Positions 1-10,008 of a stretch of 64,000 bases of DNA are shown here, one piece after another. The stretch is taken from contig OX377203.1 in the NCBI GenBank assembly GCA_947396885.1, positions 558,001 to 622,000 on the forward strand, written 5' to 3'. Position 1 is the first letter of the stretch, and the number at the start of each line of letters is the position of its first letter. The translations under genes were made by a program, and so were the position numbers. The notes beneath the pieces were generated by a model. It was given only the letters and a program-made list of their open reading frames with translations. It had not been told where the DNA came from and ran no database searches. This DNA is from Heligmosomoides polygyrus polygyrus (Eukaryota > Nematoda > Chromadorea > Rhabditida > Heligmosomidae).

Positions 1-909
1 CATCAGGAATTTTGTTAATTTTTAGGTCGTTGAAGTGAAAAGTGAAAAAGTAGCCATTTGCGCACTTGTTCTCTCCGCTTAGGTTTGTAATTTTTTGCGC
101 AGTTTTTTCGAGCATTTGGAAGGCAATGCTCTGTACTACAAGAATATGTGTTAGTGCTATTTGCTCATTTGTCCTTTATTGATTTTTAGGCTATCAAATT
201 GGGACGTCCGGAGGAGGATCGTTATTTTTGCCGACAGCTCCTGCTCTGTGTTTGGACTTTTTGGGTTGGTGTTATATGTCATTCGAAAGAGAATGTCTTG
301 CTCTATAAGAATGTGTCGCGTTTATTGATTTCTATTGAATACCAACAAAATGCCAAAAAGAGAAGAATCATCTCACCGACAGCTCCTTCTCCTTCTTCAG
401 TTGTTGATATTCGACAGAAACCAGCGTGAGCCAATAAACGCGACACAAATTCTTACTGAGCAAGACATCCTCTTCCAAACGACATATAACACCAAGCAAA
501 AAAGTCCAACCACAGAACCGGAGTTTTGGTAAAAATTCGGACGGAAAAGTCGGAATTCCCAATTTGATGGCCTAAAAATCAATAAAGGGCAAGTGAGAAA
601 ATCGGACCAACACATATTCTTGTAGTATAGAACATTGTCTTCCAAGTGCTATAAAAAACTGCGCAAAAAAATTACAAACTCAAGCGGAGAGGACAAGTGC
701 GCAAATGGCTACTTTTTAACTTTTTCACTTTTCACTTTAACGACCTAAAAATTGACAAAATTCAGGATGAAAAAAGAAACACAATAGATGCTCTGATAGA
801 GCTAATCATTCTCTTTCGAAAGCTATGCAGCGCTATGCAAGAGACCGCCGGCGAAATCTGCAGTGAATCGTTGAAAAAAAAAACGGCGAAGACTTATGGG
901 ACAACCTAA
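1..909. mobile_element. Family D foldback element, copy 1 (left end outside window)
   Basis: The sequence matches family D copies at 15541-16593 and 62700-63751. The right end reads GGGACAACCTAA and is followed by TA, as in the other copies. Both halves of the element are near-complementary: motifs near 20-90 reappear inverted near 690-770. About 145 bases of the left end lie before the window. Several 60-80 codon open frames inside recur in every copy, but they fall in the palindromic arms and resemble no transposase, so I do not call genes. Confidence 0.85.
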
Positions 910-911
910 TA

Positions 912-1587
912 CATATATGCTTCGATGATTTTTAAGGTGTGTTTGAAATTGTACTGTGCTAGTATATCTTAATTGTATTTTTAGTTGTAATCGAATTTGC
1001 ACTGCATTCTCTTGCCGGGACTTGTCAAGACGTTATTTAATTTAATTTAATTAATATATTCATAGACTACATTAAAGACAACGGCGGAATTCAGGAACAA
1101 CAACCACCTCAGGAAAAAAATCGGTTTACAAAAGAGGATTAATATTGTCGTCCTATTCAGGTAGAAGGAATACCGCTGCGCCAGTGTCTGCCGCATATGC
1201 CGCTCCTCCTGTCGCTTCCTATAAGGATCATCAGGGTGAATTTAACTTACAGCCTTTTCTTTATGAACTACGTTTCGCATGTGTGTTTACGTTGTTCCCT
1301 GGTTCAATCCAGCTGCACGACAAGATCTATCAGCTCTTCTGCCATGCATGCTTGAAAGTGTGTTATGTTCAGGGCGCAATACGACTTGGGGCCATTTCCT
1401 AGCCATTCTTAAGTAGGTGCTTCTACACCTTTTTCTCATTTTGCGGAAATATTCTTCGTTTTATCAGCAGTAGCTACAAATAGGGTACCGAAGCCGTATT
1501 GCGTTACAATCTGTCTTGTTGGACATTGTTTTCGTGAGAGAGCGGCTTCTGAATCGTCGTCTCGTCTTTGTTTACACAGCAGTTGCG
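912..1587. other. Intergenic, no gene recognised
   Basis: AT-rich near 1020-1070, with simple TTTAA repeats. An 85-codon open frame at 1145-1402 has no recognisable domain and no clear splice context. Nothing else is supported. Confidence 0.5.
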
Positions 1588-1697
1588 GCATCTATTCTAG
1601 TAGGAGGTGGGGAGGGGGGGGGGGGGGTGGGATAGGAGCATTGGCATTATTAGCATCTCTATTTCCCTTTTAGATTGGCCGGCTGAAAGCTCTAATA

Positions 1698-2504
1698 TTA
1701 GGGGGGGGGGGGGCAAAATAATGAGGCTCTCCATGCGGTGCCCATATATGTCGTGACTGGAGTACGGTTTCGTACTTCTCGTATTTGTATGTTTGTTTGC
1801 TACTCTACTTACTGAAGGCTATCTGAAAAGTGCCCACTTTCACCGTTCCCAGAAGCATGCCAAAACCCCAGTCTGTGTCATGCCGAAACCCTGACGAGTC
1901 GACCTGTGTCGCTCAAATCTCGCCCAATTCCCAACCCCGAGCAGCCTGGACTCAATAGTCACGTAAGATGAGAAGTACGTCTTCTACCTTAACCCTGCCA
2001 AACAGCGAGTCTGGGTGAGGCCTTGTGACCTATTACCGACCTTCGTTCGGCGAGATGTTCACGGCGAGAAGCACCTTCTGAGCTTTTGTGTCTGCGACTT
2101 ATTCAGTCACAGCGCTTCAAGAAGGTCCTCCTCTTCGACAACGCCGCACCCCATCGGGCAATAGTGACCACGGATAAGCTTGCTCAGCTGGGCTACGTTG
2201 ACATGCCTCACCCACAGTATTCGCCGGACATCTCTCCATGCGACTACCACTACTTCTTGAGCCTATAGGACTTCATGGTCGGAAGGGACACAATGACCCA
2301 AGCAGACCTCGACAACCATAACGAGCAGTGGATCAGCACCAGGCCTAAGCAGCCCTGGAAGGATGGGATCAAGAAGTTGGTTGCAAGGTCGTCGACCTCA
2401 ATGGCGAATACATTCCTCAGCACCGTCGAGTTATAATTGAGTTACAAAGAGATAAAGAAATTTGTTGAATTTGTCTACTTTTGGCCCACCCTTTTGGCCC
2501 ACCT
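1698..2504 (+). mobile_element. Mariner family C, copy 1 (degenerate)
   Basis: The left end is TTAG followed by a run of 13 G and then CAAAATAATGAGGCTC, preceded by TA at 1696-1697. The right end near 2470-2504 is degraded (TTTTGGCCCACC occurs twice). It matches copy 2 at 27845-28755 over the transposase 3' half. Confidence 0.75.
2086..2425 (+). pseudogene. Mariner family C transposase remnant
   Basis: The frame at 2086-2268 reads LLFDNAAPHRA, then YSPDISPCDYHYF, with 34 residues between the two Asp. This is the mariner DD34D spacing for the second and third catalytic residues. A TAG after FLSL stops the frame, and the C-terminal part (GRDTMTQAD-like, 2280-2400) continues past it. The N-terminal helix-turn-helix half is absent or unreadable. 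This copy cannot be functional. Confidence 0.75.
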
Positions 2505-2608
2505 AGCTCTGCCCCATGATGTAAGGGTTCTCAGGCAGGCTCGGAGAAGGGAACAAGGAGCAGCTGACAATTTGGTCAACTGCCCCTCCCGACTAGAATA
2601 GATGCCAT

Positions 2609-3047
2609 TTTTGCCGTTCTTCGTTCTGCTTCATACCTTCGAAGTGTGTGTGTTTTAGTTTCGATATCAGGTCCAGCGAAACCACTTCGTCCACCACCAC
2701 CTAATTCGACGTCAAAGATTTCCACTGGTATTTGACTTAACAGTAGTATTTTTTTGTTTTTGTTTTTCCTTGCCTCTTTGCTTGTGTTGTGGCATGGTTG
2801 AAGCTGACATTATAACTACTGTGTGCGATCTATTCCTTTTCAGCATGTTTATGATAAAATCGTGTGAAAAATCATGATTTCTAGCAAATACGACGTAGTG
2901 TAAAAACCTTTCGAATTAGATACATTGAACGAGAAAATCTTTCCGCTGCATATGCCGTTGTCCGTTTGGCTCGAGTAGTCATTGCACCTCTTTTGTGTGC
3001 CACTTTGTTTTTATGTTATAGATACCATTGTCATTATTGGGGACGTT
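2609..3047. other. Intergenic, no gene recognised
   Basis: AT-rich sequence with T-runs around 2750. No convincing exon, RNA gene or repeat was seen. Confidence 0.4.
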
Positions 3048-3540
3048 TGAGGATATTGGACGAGACGTTGCTTTAGCGTAGCCACGATTGGTATAGATCC
3101 TTGTTACGGCTTACATTTCGTCGTTGTCGGAGAGCGGACCCCGCCACGAAGCGGGACAAACGCTGAAGAAGAAGAAGAAGAGGAAGATTTCGTCGTTTTC
3201 GGCTTCTTTAGAGCCTGGAAAAGTCAATGTCATTTGAGAAACTGCCCTCCCAAATGCTATTTCATTTTGCAGAAACCATTCAAAGTGCTAAGAAACCAAG
3301 GAAACGATGTCAAAGGAAGTAGAAGTAAAAGTAACTCCTTTCAGCATTGTTTTCATGGTATATTAGGCCTTTGAATGGTTTTTGCAGAATGAAGTAGCGT
3401 TTGGAAGGATGGTTTCTCGAATAACTTCGACTTTTTCAGACTCTAAAGAACGCGACAACGACGAAACGAAGACCTAATAGAAATCTATACCAGTCTTGGT
3501 CACGCTCAACAGCGTCTCGTCCAATATAAGGACAAACATG
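3048..3540. repeat. Inverted duplication including a coding exon
   Basis: Bases 3048-3110 and 3188-3285 are an inverted, roughly 85 percent identical copy of 3370-3535. For example, GGACGAGACGTTGCTTTAGC (3059) is the inverse of the exon stretch around CTCAACAGCGTCTCGTCC (3507), and GAAACCATTCAAAG (3276) mirrors CTTTGAATGGTTTTTGC (3370). The left arm is interrupted by about 60 bases with a GAA run (3130-3187). The right arm contains the coiled-coil exon of the SH3 gene. Confidence 0.7.
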
Positions 3541-6500
3541 CTGAGATTCGCCGAGAGTTGGAGGTTGAACGCTCCGGGATACTATTACAACAATGAAAAT
3601 GTGGCCAAAGCCGTTACATGCCATCATTCATTTTCAGCTCCTTTCCACTGTTATTTTGTCATAAAATTGTACTATTTAGCGTTCTCTCCGACACAGCCGC
3701 ACGCCGTCGCCAAATACTCCTTCACCGGCTCCCATGTGGACGAACTGTCATGCTCAGCTGGGGATATCATCGTTCTGAAGAGGGATGTCGACGACCAATG
3801 GATTTATGGTATATTTTCTGGAACATTCTTCCGAAAGCCCTTTATTATCCTAATTTCTATGGGTTTCTATAATGAGATGTGAATTATGAGATCTATTAGG
3901 TTGGTGCATAAGTTCTCGGACATTTGATCCCTCCTGAATTAAAAGCGCATTTTCCCGCCAAATTTTTCACATGTATCAACGAGTAAATGATCGATCGATA
4001 GAGAAAGGAAAGGCCTACAAAACTGTTCCTAACATTTACTTCTGCGTTGTTAACGTCAGCTATTATGGCTAAGCAATTCATCCCAACTGAGACGCATATT
4101 CGGCACGTCATGTTATTCCTGCACCAATCTGGCCAATGCCAACGAATCGTATCGTCGCCTGAAGGACGTTTACAACGAGAGTGCTCCTGCTCGAAGTACT
4201 GTGTACCAGTGGTTCTCGAAGTTTGCAGTTGGTGAATTCTCCGTTGAAGGTAATGAACGAGAAGGGCGCCCGATGACACTGGATTTGGATGGCCTCCGAA
4301 GTAGAGTGGAAGCGGACCCATACCAAACCACTCGCGAACTATCAAGCACTCTTGGTGTTGGTCACTCAACAGTCGTTCGAGGATTGAAGTCGATTGGCAA
4401 GGTGCAAAAATTGGGTCGCTGGGTACCTCACGACTTGACACAACATGACATGGATCGCAGAGCCGATGTCGCTCTGTCTCTCCTTACCCTCAGACGTACC
4501 CACGGATGGCTGGACAACCTTGTCACCGGGGATGAGAAGTGGATACTCTACTCTAATTATCACCGGCGTGCACAGTGGGTTGCCGCAACTGGAGAGGCAG
4601 AGGACGTTCCGAAACCCGACCTTCACGTGAAAAAGGTGATGCTATGCATTTGGTTGAGCGTTCTCGGCGTAGAATGCTGGGAGCTGCTGGACGAAGGGAT
4701 AACAGTGACGGCAGAGGTTTACGTCAGCCAACTGAGGAAGTTGAGGGCCCACCTTCAAACCACACGAGGAGAGCAAGTGAAGGTGTGCTTCAACAGGACA
4801 ACCAACGCTAGACCGCATATTGCTAGAGCGACGGCGGCTGAGTTGGCGGACTACGGATGGACCGTTCATCCACATCCACCTTACTCAACAGATCTCGCTC
4901 CTTCTGATCATCATTTATTTTCCAGCCTTCAACGCTATTTGGATGGCCAGCAGTTTAGGAACCGAGAGGATGTCAAGGAGGCACTGCTCACATTTCTCGA
5001 ATCACAACCGGCCACGTTTTGGAGAAAAGGCATCCATGACTTACCAGCACGTTGGTGAAAGACAATTGATGTAAAGGGTGGTTACTTCAAATGATTTGAT
5101 ATTGTTGTTCGTATGTTGTGATTATAAATATTTCATGCCCCAAATGTCCGAGGACTTATGCACCAACCTAATATCCTAAAAGGGGAGGGGCGAATCACTC
5201 CGTTTCTGCGACAACGGCAATAAAATTGAAAGGAAGAGGTTTTGCAAAGACGACACCCTGAATTAGTCCTTTCTCATAATTTCCTATCAGGGGATGCCAC
5301 CGTGTTTATATTTGTTTCGGTTTTTTAGTGGTGTCCCCCTCCGATTAGGACAGATCGGAGTTATGAATATAGCGAGTGGCTATAAAATATTCAATTTCGC
5401 AGCAGTGGTGAAGCTTTGTCGGGTAACTCAGTGATTGGAAATGTTAGGCAGGTTTCTTATGCACCCATTTACTTTTCTTTCCTCACAGAAGATTAGTTAT
5501 GACTGTTAAAGGAAATCATTCATTTTGGACAACGGGAAAAAATCGCGACGCACCATTCCTTCGCCTGTTCCAAAGCGATCGTCATCTTTTCGTCCGTTTT
5601 CAGGTAGGAACAACCGTACCGGTGCTAATGGCATAATTCCGCTGTCGTTTCTGGACATACTAGTGCCTCTGACGTCTGCCACACATGGATCAGAAGTGAT
5701 GGCGACCGCTATCTATGACTACGATTCAAATACGCCAGGGGATCTTACGGTAAGTACTGTACTAGCAGTAAATTTATAGTGATTTTATTGTTTATGGGGT
5801 TTTGGAGGGTGTGGTATAGTCTGGTGAGAGATGAGGAGTAGGTTATCTATGAATCGATATCAAAGCTAGTCGTCCACAAAGGACAAAATAATGATTTATC
5901 GATCAGCTGGCAAGGTTTCTGCTTCTGACCCCACGCGAAGCTATTTTTCGCTTTTAACGAGGATTAGTTCGATTGAACAGCAGAATATATACTACTACAG
6001 CTAATGCAGATTCGACTTTTAAAGAAGCCAAACGTGCCGACATAAAAGATAGAGGTCGGTGTTAATCAATACCTTTGTGTTGTACGCCACACACTCTTCT
6101 CGTGCGGAGTATCGTTGAGGTAGTTTGGGCGACTACATGGCCTACGTAACAGCTGGCGAGACCATCAAGTCTTTGGTTTATCCCTTTTGGACAAGTCTGA
6201 CACAAATCCATCGACCCGAGAGGGATGAAGGGCTGCGCTCGCTTACCATAGGCAGGATCCGAACCCTGATTCGCTTAGGAGATGGGGTATCAGCCGCTTC
6301 ATCCGAATGCACTACATGAGCCCACATATCAACGCGAATGCAACGGTTTTTAGTTCCGAATGCACGACCAAATAAAAGTCCTACAACGAGTAGGGCCGGA
6401 CTGGTTGCGAGGATCGCTTGGCGGTCGGGAGGGAATCTTCCCCGCGAACTTCGTCTCCTGTCCTGGAGTTGATACGCTGCCAATGGTTCAACCGGCTGTG

Positions 6501-7344
6501 CAGTCCGTCGCCTCGGTGGAAAAAATGACGGCTGCCTACGACTACGCCTCGGGTGTCAGCGGAGATTTGAATTTCAATGCAGGTACAAACACGGACCGTA
6601 GGTCAACCCTGTAGTATGTCGACAGTGTTCTGAAGCATCTGCGATTTCAGGAGACACCGTCGAAGTGGTAGCTCGACTTGATCAAGACTGGATTCGAGGG
6701 AGGGTGAACGGACGAGAAGGGCTGGCCCCGTTGTCGTATCTCGCTCCGTATGGAACTCCCGTGAAAAGCCCTAACAGCAGAGGAATCGCTTCCATTTCCG
6801 CGCTAGGAGGCACAGGGCGTGTGAGTTGCCTTGCTTTTTATATCCTTGGCAGATTATTTTTGGAGGAGCCATTCCAAATCGCTTCACTACCGATTTCGTG
6901 GTGTATTAGAGTATCCATTGAGCTATAAGTTCCAATCAGACTACTGCTAGAAGAACTGCAATCAAAATCGAAGTAATGAGGCGCTGTACTCCACATGACT
7001 ACCAAAGCGGCTCTAAGGTCGACTGACTTGCGGACCAGCAGATCTTTCTTTCACATTTGGAGGAGAATTGAAGAGAATTGCTAGCATTTATTCTCTTCCA
7101 GACTGTCACTGCCATTGCGGATCACTGTTCAGACGACCCGAACATGCTGTACTTCTCGAAAGGAGACAGGATTCTTATCGTTGAGGACGTCAGTGAACTT
7201 TACTAACACGTTAGATGCAGAAGATGACTGCATATATCATGTCGAGAGTTTTAGGTCGACAGTTACTGGTATCGTGGCAAGGTGGAGGGCTTCAAGACGC
7301 TACCGGCTGGTCTGTTCCCGAAAGCGCTCGTTAAAGAGGACTAA
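3449..7344 (+). CDS. Multi-SH3 adaptor protein, C-terminal part with four SH3 domains
   Basis: I reconstruct seven exons: 3449-3563, 3697-3808, 5604-5749, 6354-6582, 6651-6820, 7102-7188 and 7255-7344 (TAA). All junctions from 3697 onward keep phase at GT-AG sites. The first exon is a charged coiled coil (EDLIEIYTSLGHAQQ, EIRRELE), and its donor GAG|GTTGAA is weak. Four SH3 domains follow, each with an ALYDY-like start, a ligand Trp and a G-x-x-P end: AKYSFTG..DDQWIYG..GIIPLSF; AIYDYDS..GPDWLRG..GIFPANF; AAYDYAS..DQDWIRG..GLAPLSY; AIADHCS..DSYWYRG..GLFPKAL. SH3 domains bind proline-rich ligands, so this is a cytoplasmic scaffold, plausibly for endocytosis or the cytoskeleton. The SH3-rich C-terminus recalls SH3D19-type adaptors, but I cannot assign the orthologue. 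The 5' exons were not found. Introns hold mariner A1 and a SINE. Confidence 0.85.
3896..5171 (+). mobile_element. Mariner family A (bandit-like), copy 1
   Basis: 1276 bp. It starts TTAGGTTGGTGCATAAGTTC, ends with the exact inverse, and is flanked by TA at 3894-3895 and 5172-5173. It is in the same orientation as the SH3 gene, inside its intron. Copies at 35211 and 57977 share ends and coding region. The ends and transposase resemble the bandit mariner described from the hookworm Ancylostoma caninum (recalled knowledge, not searched). Confidence 0.95.
4065..5058 (+). pseudogene. Mariner A1 transposase, frameshifted and catalytically broken
   Basis: The expected start ATG at 4065 begins MAKQFIPTETHIRH, as in copies 2 and 3. 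A 2-nt deletion near 4132 (compared with those copies) shifts the frame. The main frame resumes at 4201-5058 (285 codons) with the DNA-binding part (STLGVGHSTVVRGLKSIG), VTGDEKW with the first catalytic Asp, and LAPSDHH with the third. Where copy 2 has HDNARP, this copy reads NRTTNARP, so the second catalytic Asp context is lost. It is not expected to be active. Confidence 0.9.
6112..6330 (-). mobile_element. tRNA-derived SINE, antisense in SH3-gene intron
   Basis: The minus strand shows a B-box-like GGTTCGGATCCTGCC followed by the SINE body (CAGACTTGTCCAAAAGGGAT, then CAGCTGTTACG). This matches the order in the better copies at 18880 and 51124. It is diverged, and the A-box end is weak. It lies in the 5750-6353 intron, opposite to the gene. 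Confidence 0.65.
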
Positions 7345-8098
7345 ATCTCCTAGGAGGTCTGTGGGTGTTACCACATTCTTTTGTGGTGCTCTAGATGAGT
7401 CGGCAGGTATAATGGTGAGACCTAAGGAATCGGATTATTGTTCTAAACCGGGTTTTATGCACCTTAGCTTCTATTCTGCAGCTCTGCACTGTAAATGAAA
7501 CACAGAACCTGCTTTAGTACCTCTTTAATCGAAATTCCATGTGTGATGTGAAGAATTATTACATACTAACTAACGGCAGTTCAAGTTCTGCCCAGAGAGT
7601 TCACATAAGCGCTCAAATCCGGTTGTCCCTGCCCTGCCCCCTAACCACCTAAGGCGGAGAGTGGGCGCTTACAGAGGAGAGCTATCACTGTGCTGCAGCT
7701 TCCCTTACATCCTACTCATCAAAGATTTTTGTTTTTTTTCCATTGGTAGCTTTTTGTAAAGATGTCAGCTCAAAGAACTGTGCCAGAGAATGCCTTCGAT
7801 TTCTCATATAGCAGCTAATGATGATTAACTCAGGTATATCATTACTTATCATAGATCGTCAGAGACTTATCTGCTGTTCCGCTTACTGCTGTTGTAGAAC
7901 TATTTTTCATGAGAGCTCTATAGTTGTTCGAAAATGCTGTGTTTATACTTGTGATTACGTCCTTCACTCACTCAATTCATCACTTCCATTACGAGTAGAT
8001 CCCAGTTCGACGGAGAGCTAGAGTGTATCAAATCGATTGTGTGAAGAACAAATTGTTACTTAACTAATAAAGACTTTAATGAATGTATTTTCAACGGA
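7345..8098. other. Region downstream of SH3 gene, no gene recognised
   Basis: Presumed 3' UTR and intergenic DNA. Scattered short open frames lack splice context. A T-run lies near 7732-7740. Nothing further is supported. Confidence 0.4.
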
Positions 8099-8337
8099 TA
8101 GGCGCGAGATAGCGCAGTTGGAGGAGGCACTGACTGTCGTCTGCGTCCCGAGACGAGGCCTGCGGTTTGAGTTTCCGCCTTGATGAATAAAGCCTTCCGT
8201 CCTTTCGGGGTCTGTGATTTGTTACCAGACAGTTTGGGGAGGGATAATGCACTAACATAACGACCGGATGGCCACCGTAAGCCATTGTAAAAGCCGAATA
8301 TTCCTTGAAACTGCCCCTTCGATATGCCATAGAAGTA

Positions 8338-9608
8338 TTAGGTTGTAACGAATTAAATGGCACTGGCTCGCGCCATTTTTTTGGCGCGTCTTTACGCGTT
8401 TGATCAAGAACAAACCGTAACATATGGCATATCATTTAGAAGCGCAAACTTTGCTCTACCGGTGAGTACCAAATTTTCTATGTAAAAGTGGGAAAACTTT
8501 AGAGTTTTATTGACTTTTTTGCAGATGGACAGAAGATTAATCCGAGGCATTTACTTGTATGAATTCAAGCTGGGCACTACAGCTAAGAAGGCGGACGAGA
8601 AGATCAACGCCGCATTCGGTCAAGGATGTTCCACAATTCGGACGGCGTATCGTTGGTATCAGAAGTTCCGGAATGGAGATGAGAGCTTGGAAGAACATGA
8701 AGGTCGTGGGAGGCATAGTGATGTTGATGAGGACAAGCTGAGAGATGTGGCAGAGGAGGATCCACACAATGGTACCAGGGAGATAGCGAAGGTTCTTGGC
8801 GTCAGTCACAGCACAGCTGCCCGGCATCTGAAGGAAATTGGAAAGACCAAAAAGCTGGAAAGATGGGTGCCTCACGAGCTGTCTGAGGAGCAAAGAAACC
8901 GACGATATGAGATCTCGTCCGCACTGCTTCTACGGAACGAAACGGACCCATTCCTTGATGTGACGAGAAATGGATAATGTACGACAACAGGCGACGATCG
9001 GCACAGTGGGTGGACAGCGATGAGAGCCCCAAGGTTTTTGCGAAGCCGGAATTGCACCAAAAGAAAGTAATGGTGACAGTATGGTGGTGTTCGCTGGGAA
9101 TTATTCACCACAGCTTCCTCCCTCCCGGTGAATCCATCACGGCAGAGAAGTACTGCATTGAAATTGAAGAAATGATGAAAAAGTTGAAGGATATCCGGCC
9201 GGCCTTGGTAAACCGAAGGCGACTTCTCCTTCTGAACGACAATGCTCGCCCCCATGTAGCACGAATGACGTTGCAGACATTGAATGAGCTGAGCATTGAA
9301 ACTCTACCACATCCTTCGTTTTCTCCCGACCTCTCCCCAACAGACTACCATTTCTTCAAGCATCTTGGCGACTTCTTGGTAGGGAAAATATTCAAATACC
9401 AACAGGATGCCGAAAGTGCCTTCGAAGATTCCGTCAATTCCAGAACTTCTGATTTCGAAGCTACTGGGATAAAAGAGCTTGTGTCACGTTGGCAATGATG
9501 TGTAGAATCGGAAGGTTTTTATTTCGATTAATAAACTTGCCTACAAGACGAGATATTAACTGTTTACATTTACAGTGGTTCAGTGCCATTTATTTCGTTA
9601 CAACCTAA
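8338..9608 (+). mobile_element. Mariner family B, copy 1, nested in a SINE
   Basis: 1271 bp, with ends TTAGGTTGTAACGAATTAAA and the inverse TTTCGTTACAACCTAA, and TA on both sides (8336-8337, 9609-9610). A GT-AG pair (GGTGAGTACC at 8461, TTTTTTGCAG at 8524) suggests a short intron just before the transposase ATG. Confidence 0.95.
8525..9498 (+). pseudogene. Mariner B1 transposase with 13-nt deletion
   Basis: The frame starts at ATG 8525 (MDRRLIRGIYLYEFK) with two helix-turn-helix regions (TIRTAYRWYQKF; REIAKVLGVSHSTAARHL) and runs to 8977. Compared with copy 3, 13 nt are missing after TDPFLD, shifting the frame across the first catalytic Asp (CDEKW in other copies). A second frame, 8977-9498, then carries the DNARPHVARM motif and LSPTDYHFF, spaced DD34D. 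In this copy the residue pair before that Asp is LN, where copies 2 and 3 have LH or a frameshift. This single indel alone inactivates it. Confidence 0.9.
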
Positions 9609-9665
9609 TAGAATATGTGGCACATCCCAAAAATGATCGAATAACGCCGCATTTTATTCTCTATT

Positions 9666-10008
9666 TGCTCTTTTATCTTCAGCTTGACGTTCCTCTGTGG
9701 GAATTAGAGGCAGCTACGGTAAGAGTTCCTCCGAAGAGCCTCCAAAGTATAAGCAATGGCGTTTCTGCGACCGTGGCAAAACGAAGAATTTACCATAAGA
9801 AACTTCAACAACAACGTGAGACCGCATTGTCGATAAAAAAGTACACGTCAAAGTAAGAGAAACCGAGAACATAACAATACCAGCGCGATACAAATTCGCA
9901 AAAAAAAGTCACTCGTCTCTTCGGTTCACGGGATAATCGTGTGAAAGCACCGAACACTTTTAGAGGGAAACAAAACAACGAACAATTCAACAACTGTGAG
10001 CAACTATC
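9666..10008. other. Intergenic between convergent genes
   Basis: A plus-strand frame (9682-9856, reading LDVPLWELEAAT then a GTAAGAG donor-like site) follows TTATCTTCAG at 9672-9681 and could be a stray exon. I see no partner for it. The rest should be 3' flank of the minus-strand TUTase gene. Confidence 0.3.

Larger units (their letters stand above)
1588..2608. mobile_element. Element with GGCATCTATTCTAGT ends enclosing mariner C copy 1
   Basis: The left end (about 1588) reads GGCATCTATTCTAGT followed by a G-run. The right end (about 2578-2606) is its inverse, CCGACTAGAATAGATGCC. The same end type occurs at 61272-61777 and, split by mariner A, at 3889-5356 (family J). The mariner C copy lies between the two ends. 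An alternative is chance flanking by two separate J fragments. Confidence 0.55.
3889..5356. repeat. Family J MITE split by mariner A1
   Basis: Removing mariner A1 and one TA copy joins GAGATC-TA (to 3895) to TCCTAAAAGGGGAGGGGC (5174 on). The inverse of the right end near 5330-5356 reads GATCTGTCCTAATCGG followed by G-rich sequence. The joined left end GATCTATCCTA plus G-run is therefore a family J terminal repeat. The MITE is about 190 bp without the mariner and sits in the first long intron of the SH3 gene. Confidence 0.6.
8099..9665 (+). mobile_element. tRNA-derived SINE split by mariner B1
   Basis: The head at 8108-8180 (GATAGCGCAGTTGGAGGAGG, then GGTTTGAGTTTCCGCC) carries A- and B-box-like motifs. 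The body runs to 8337 and resumes at 9609 with TAGAATATGTGGCACATCCC, the family's 3' sequence. The break falls at the TA of GAAGTAGAATG, which was duplicated by the mariner insertion. Confidence 0.85.
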
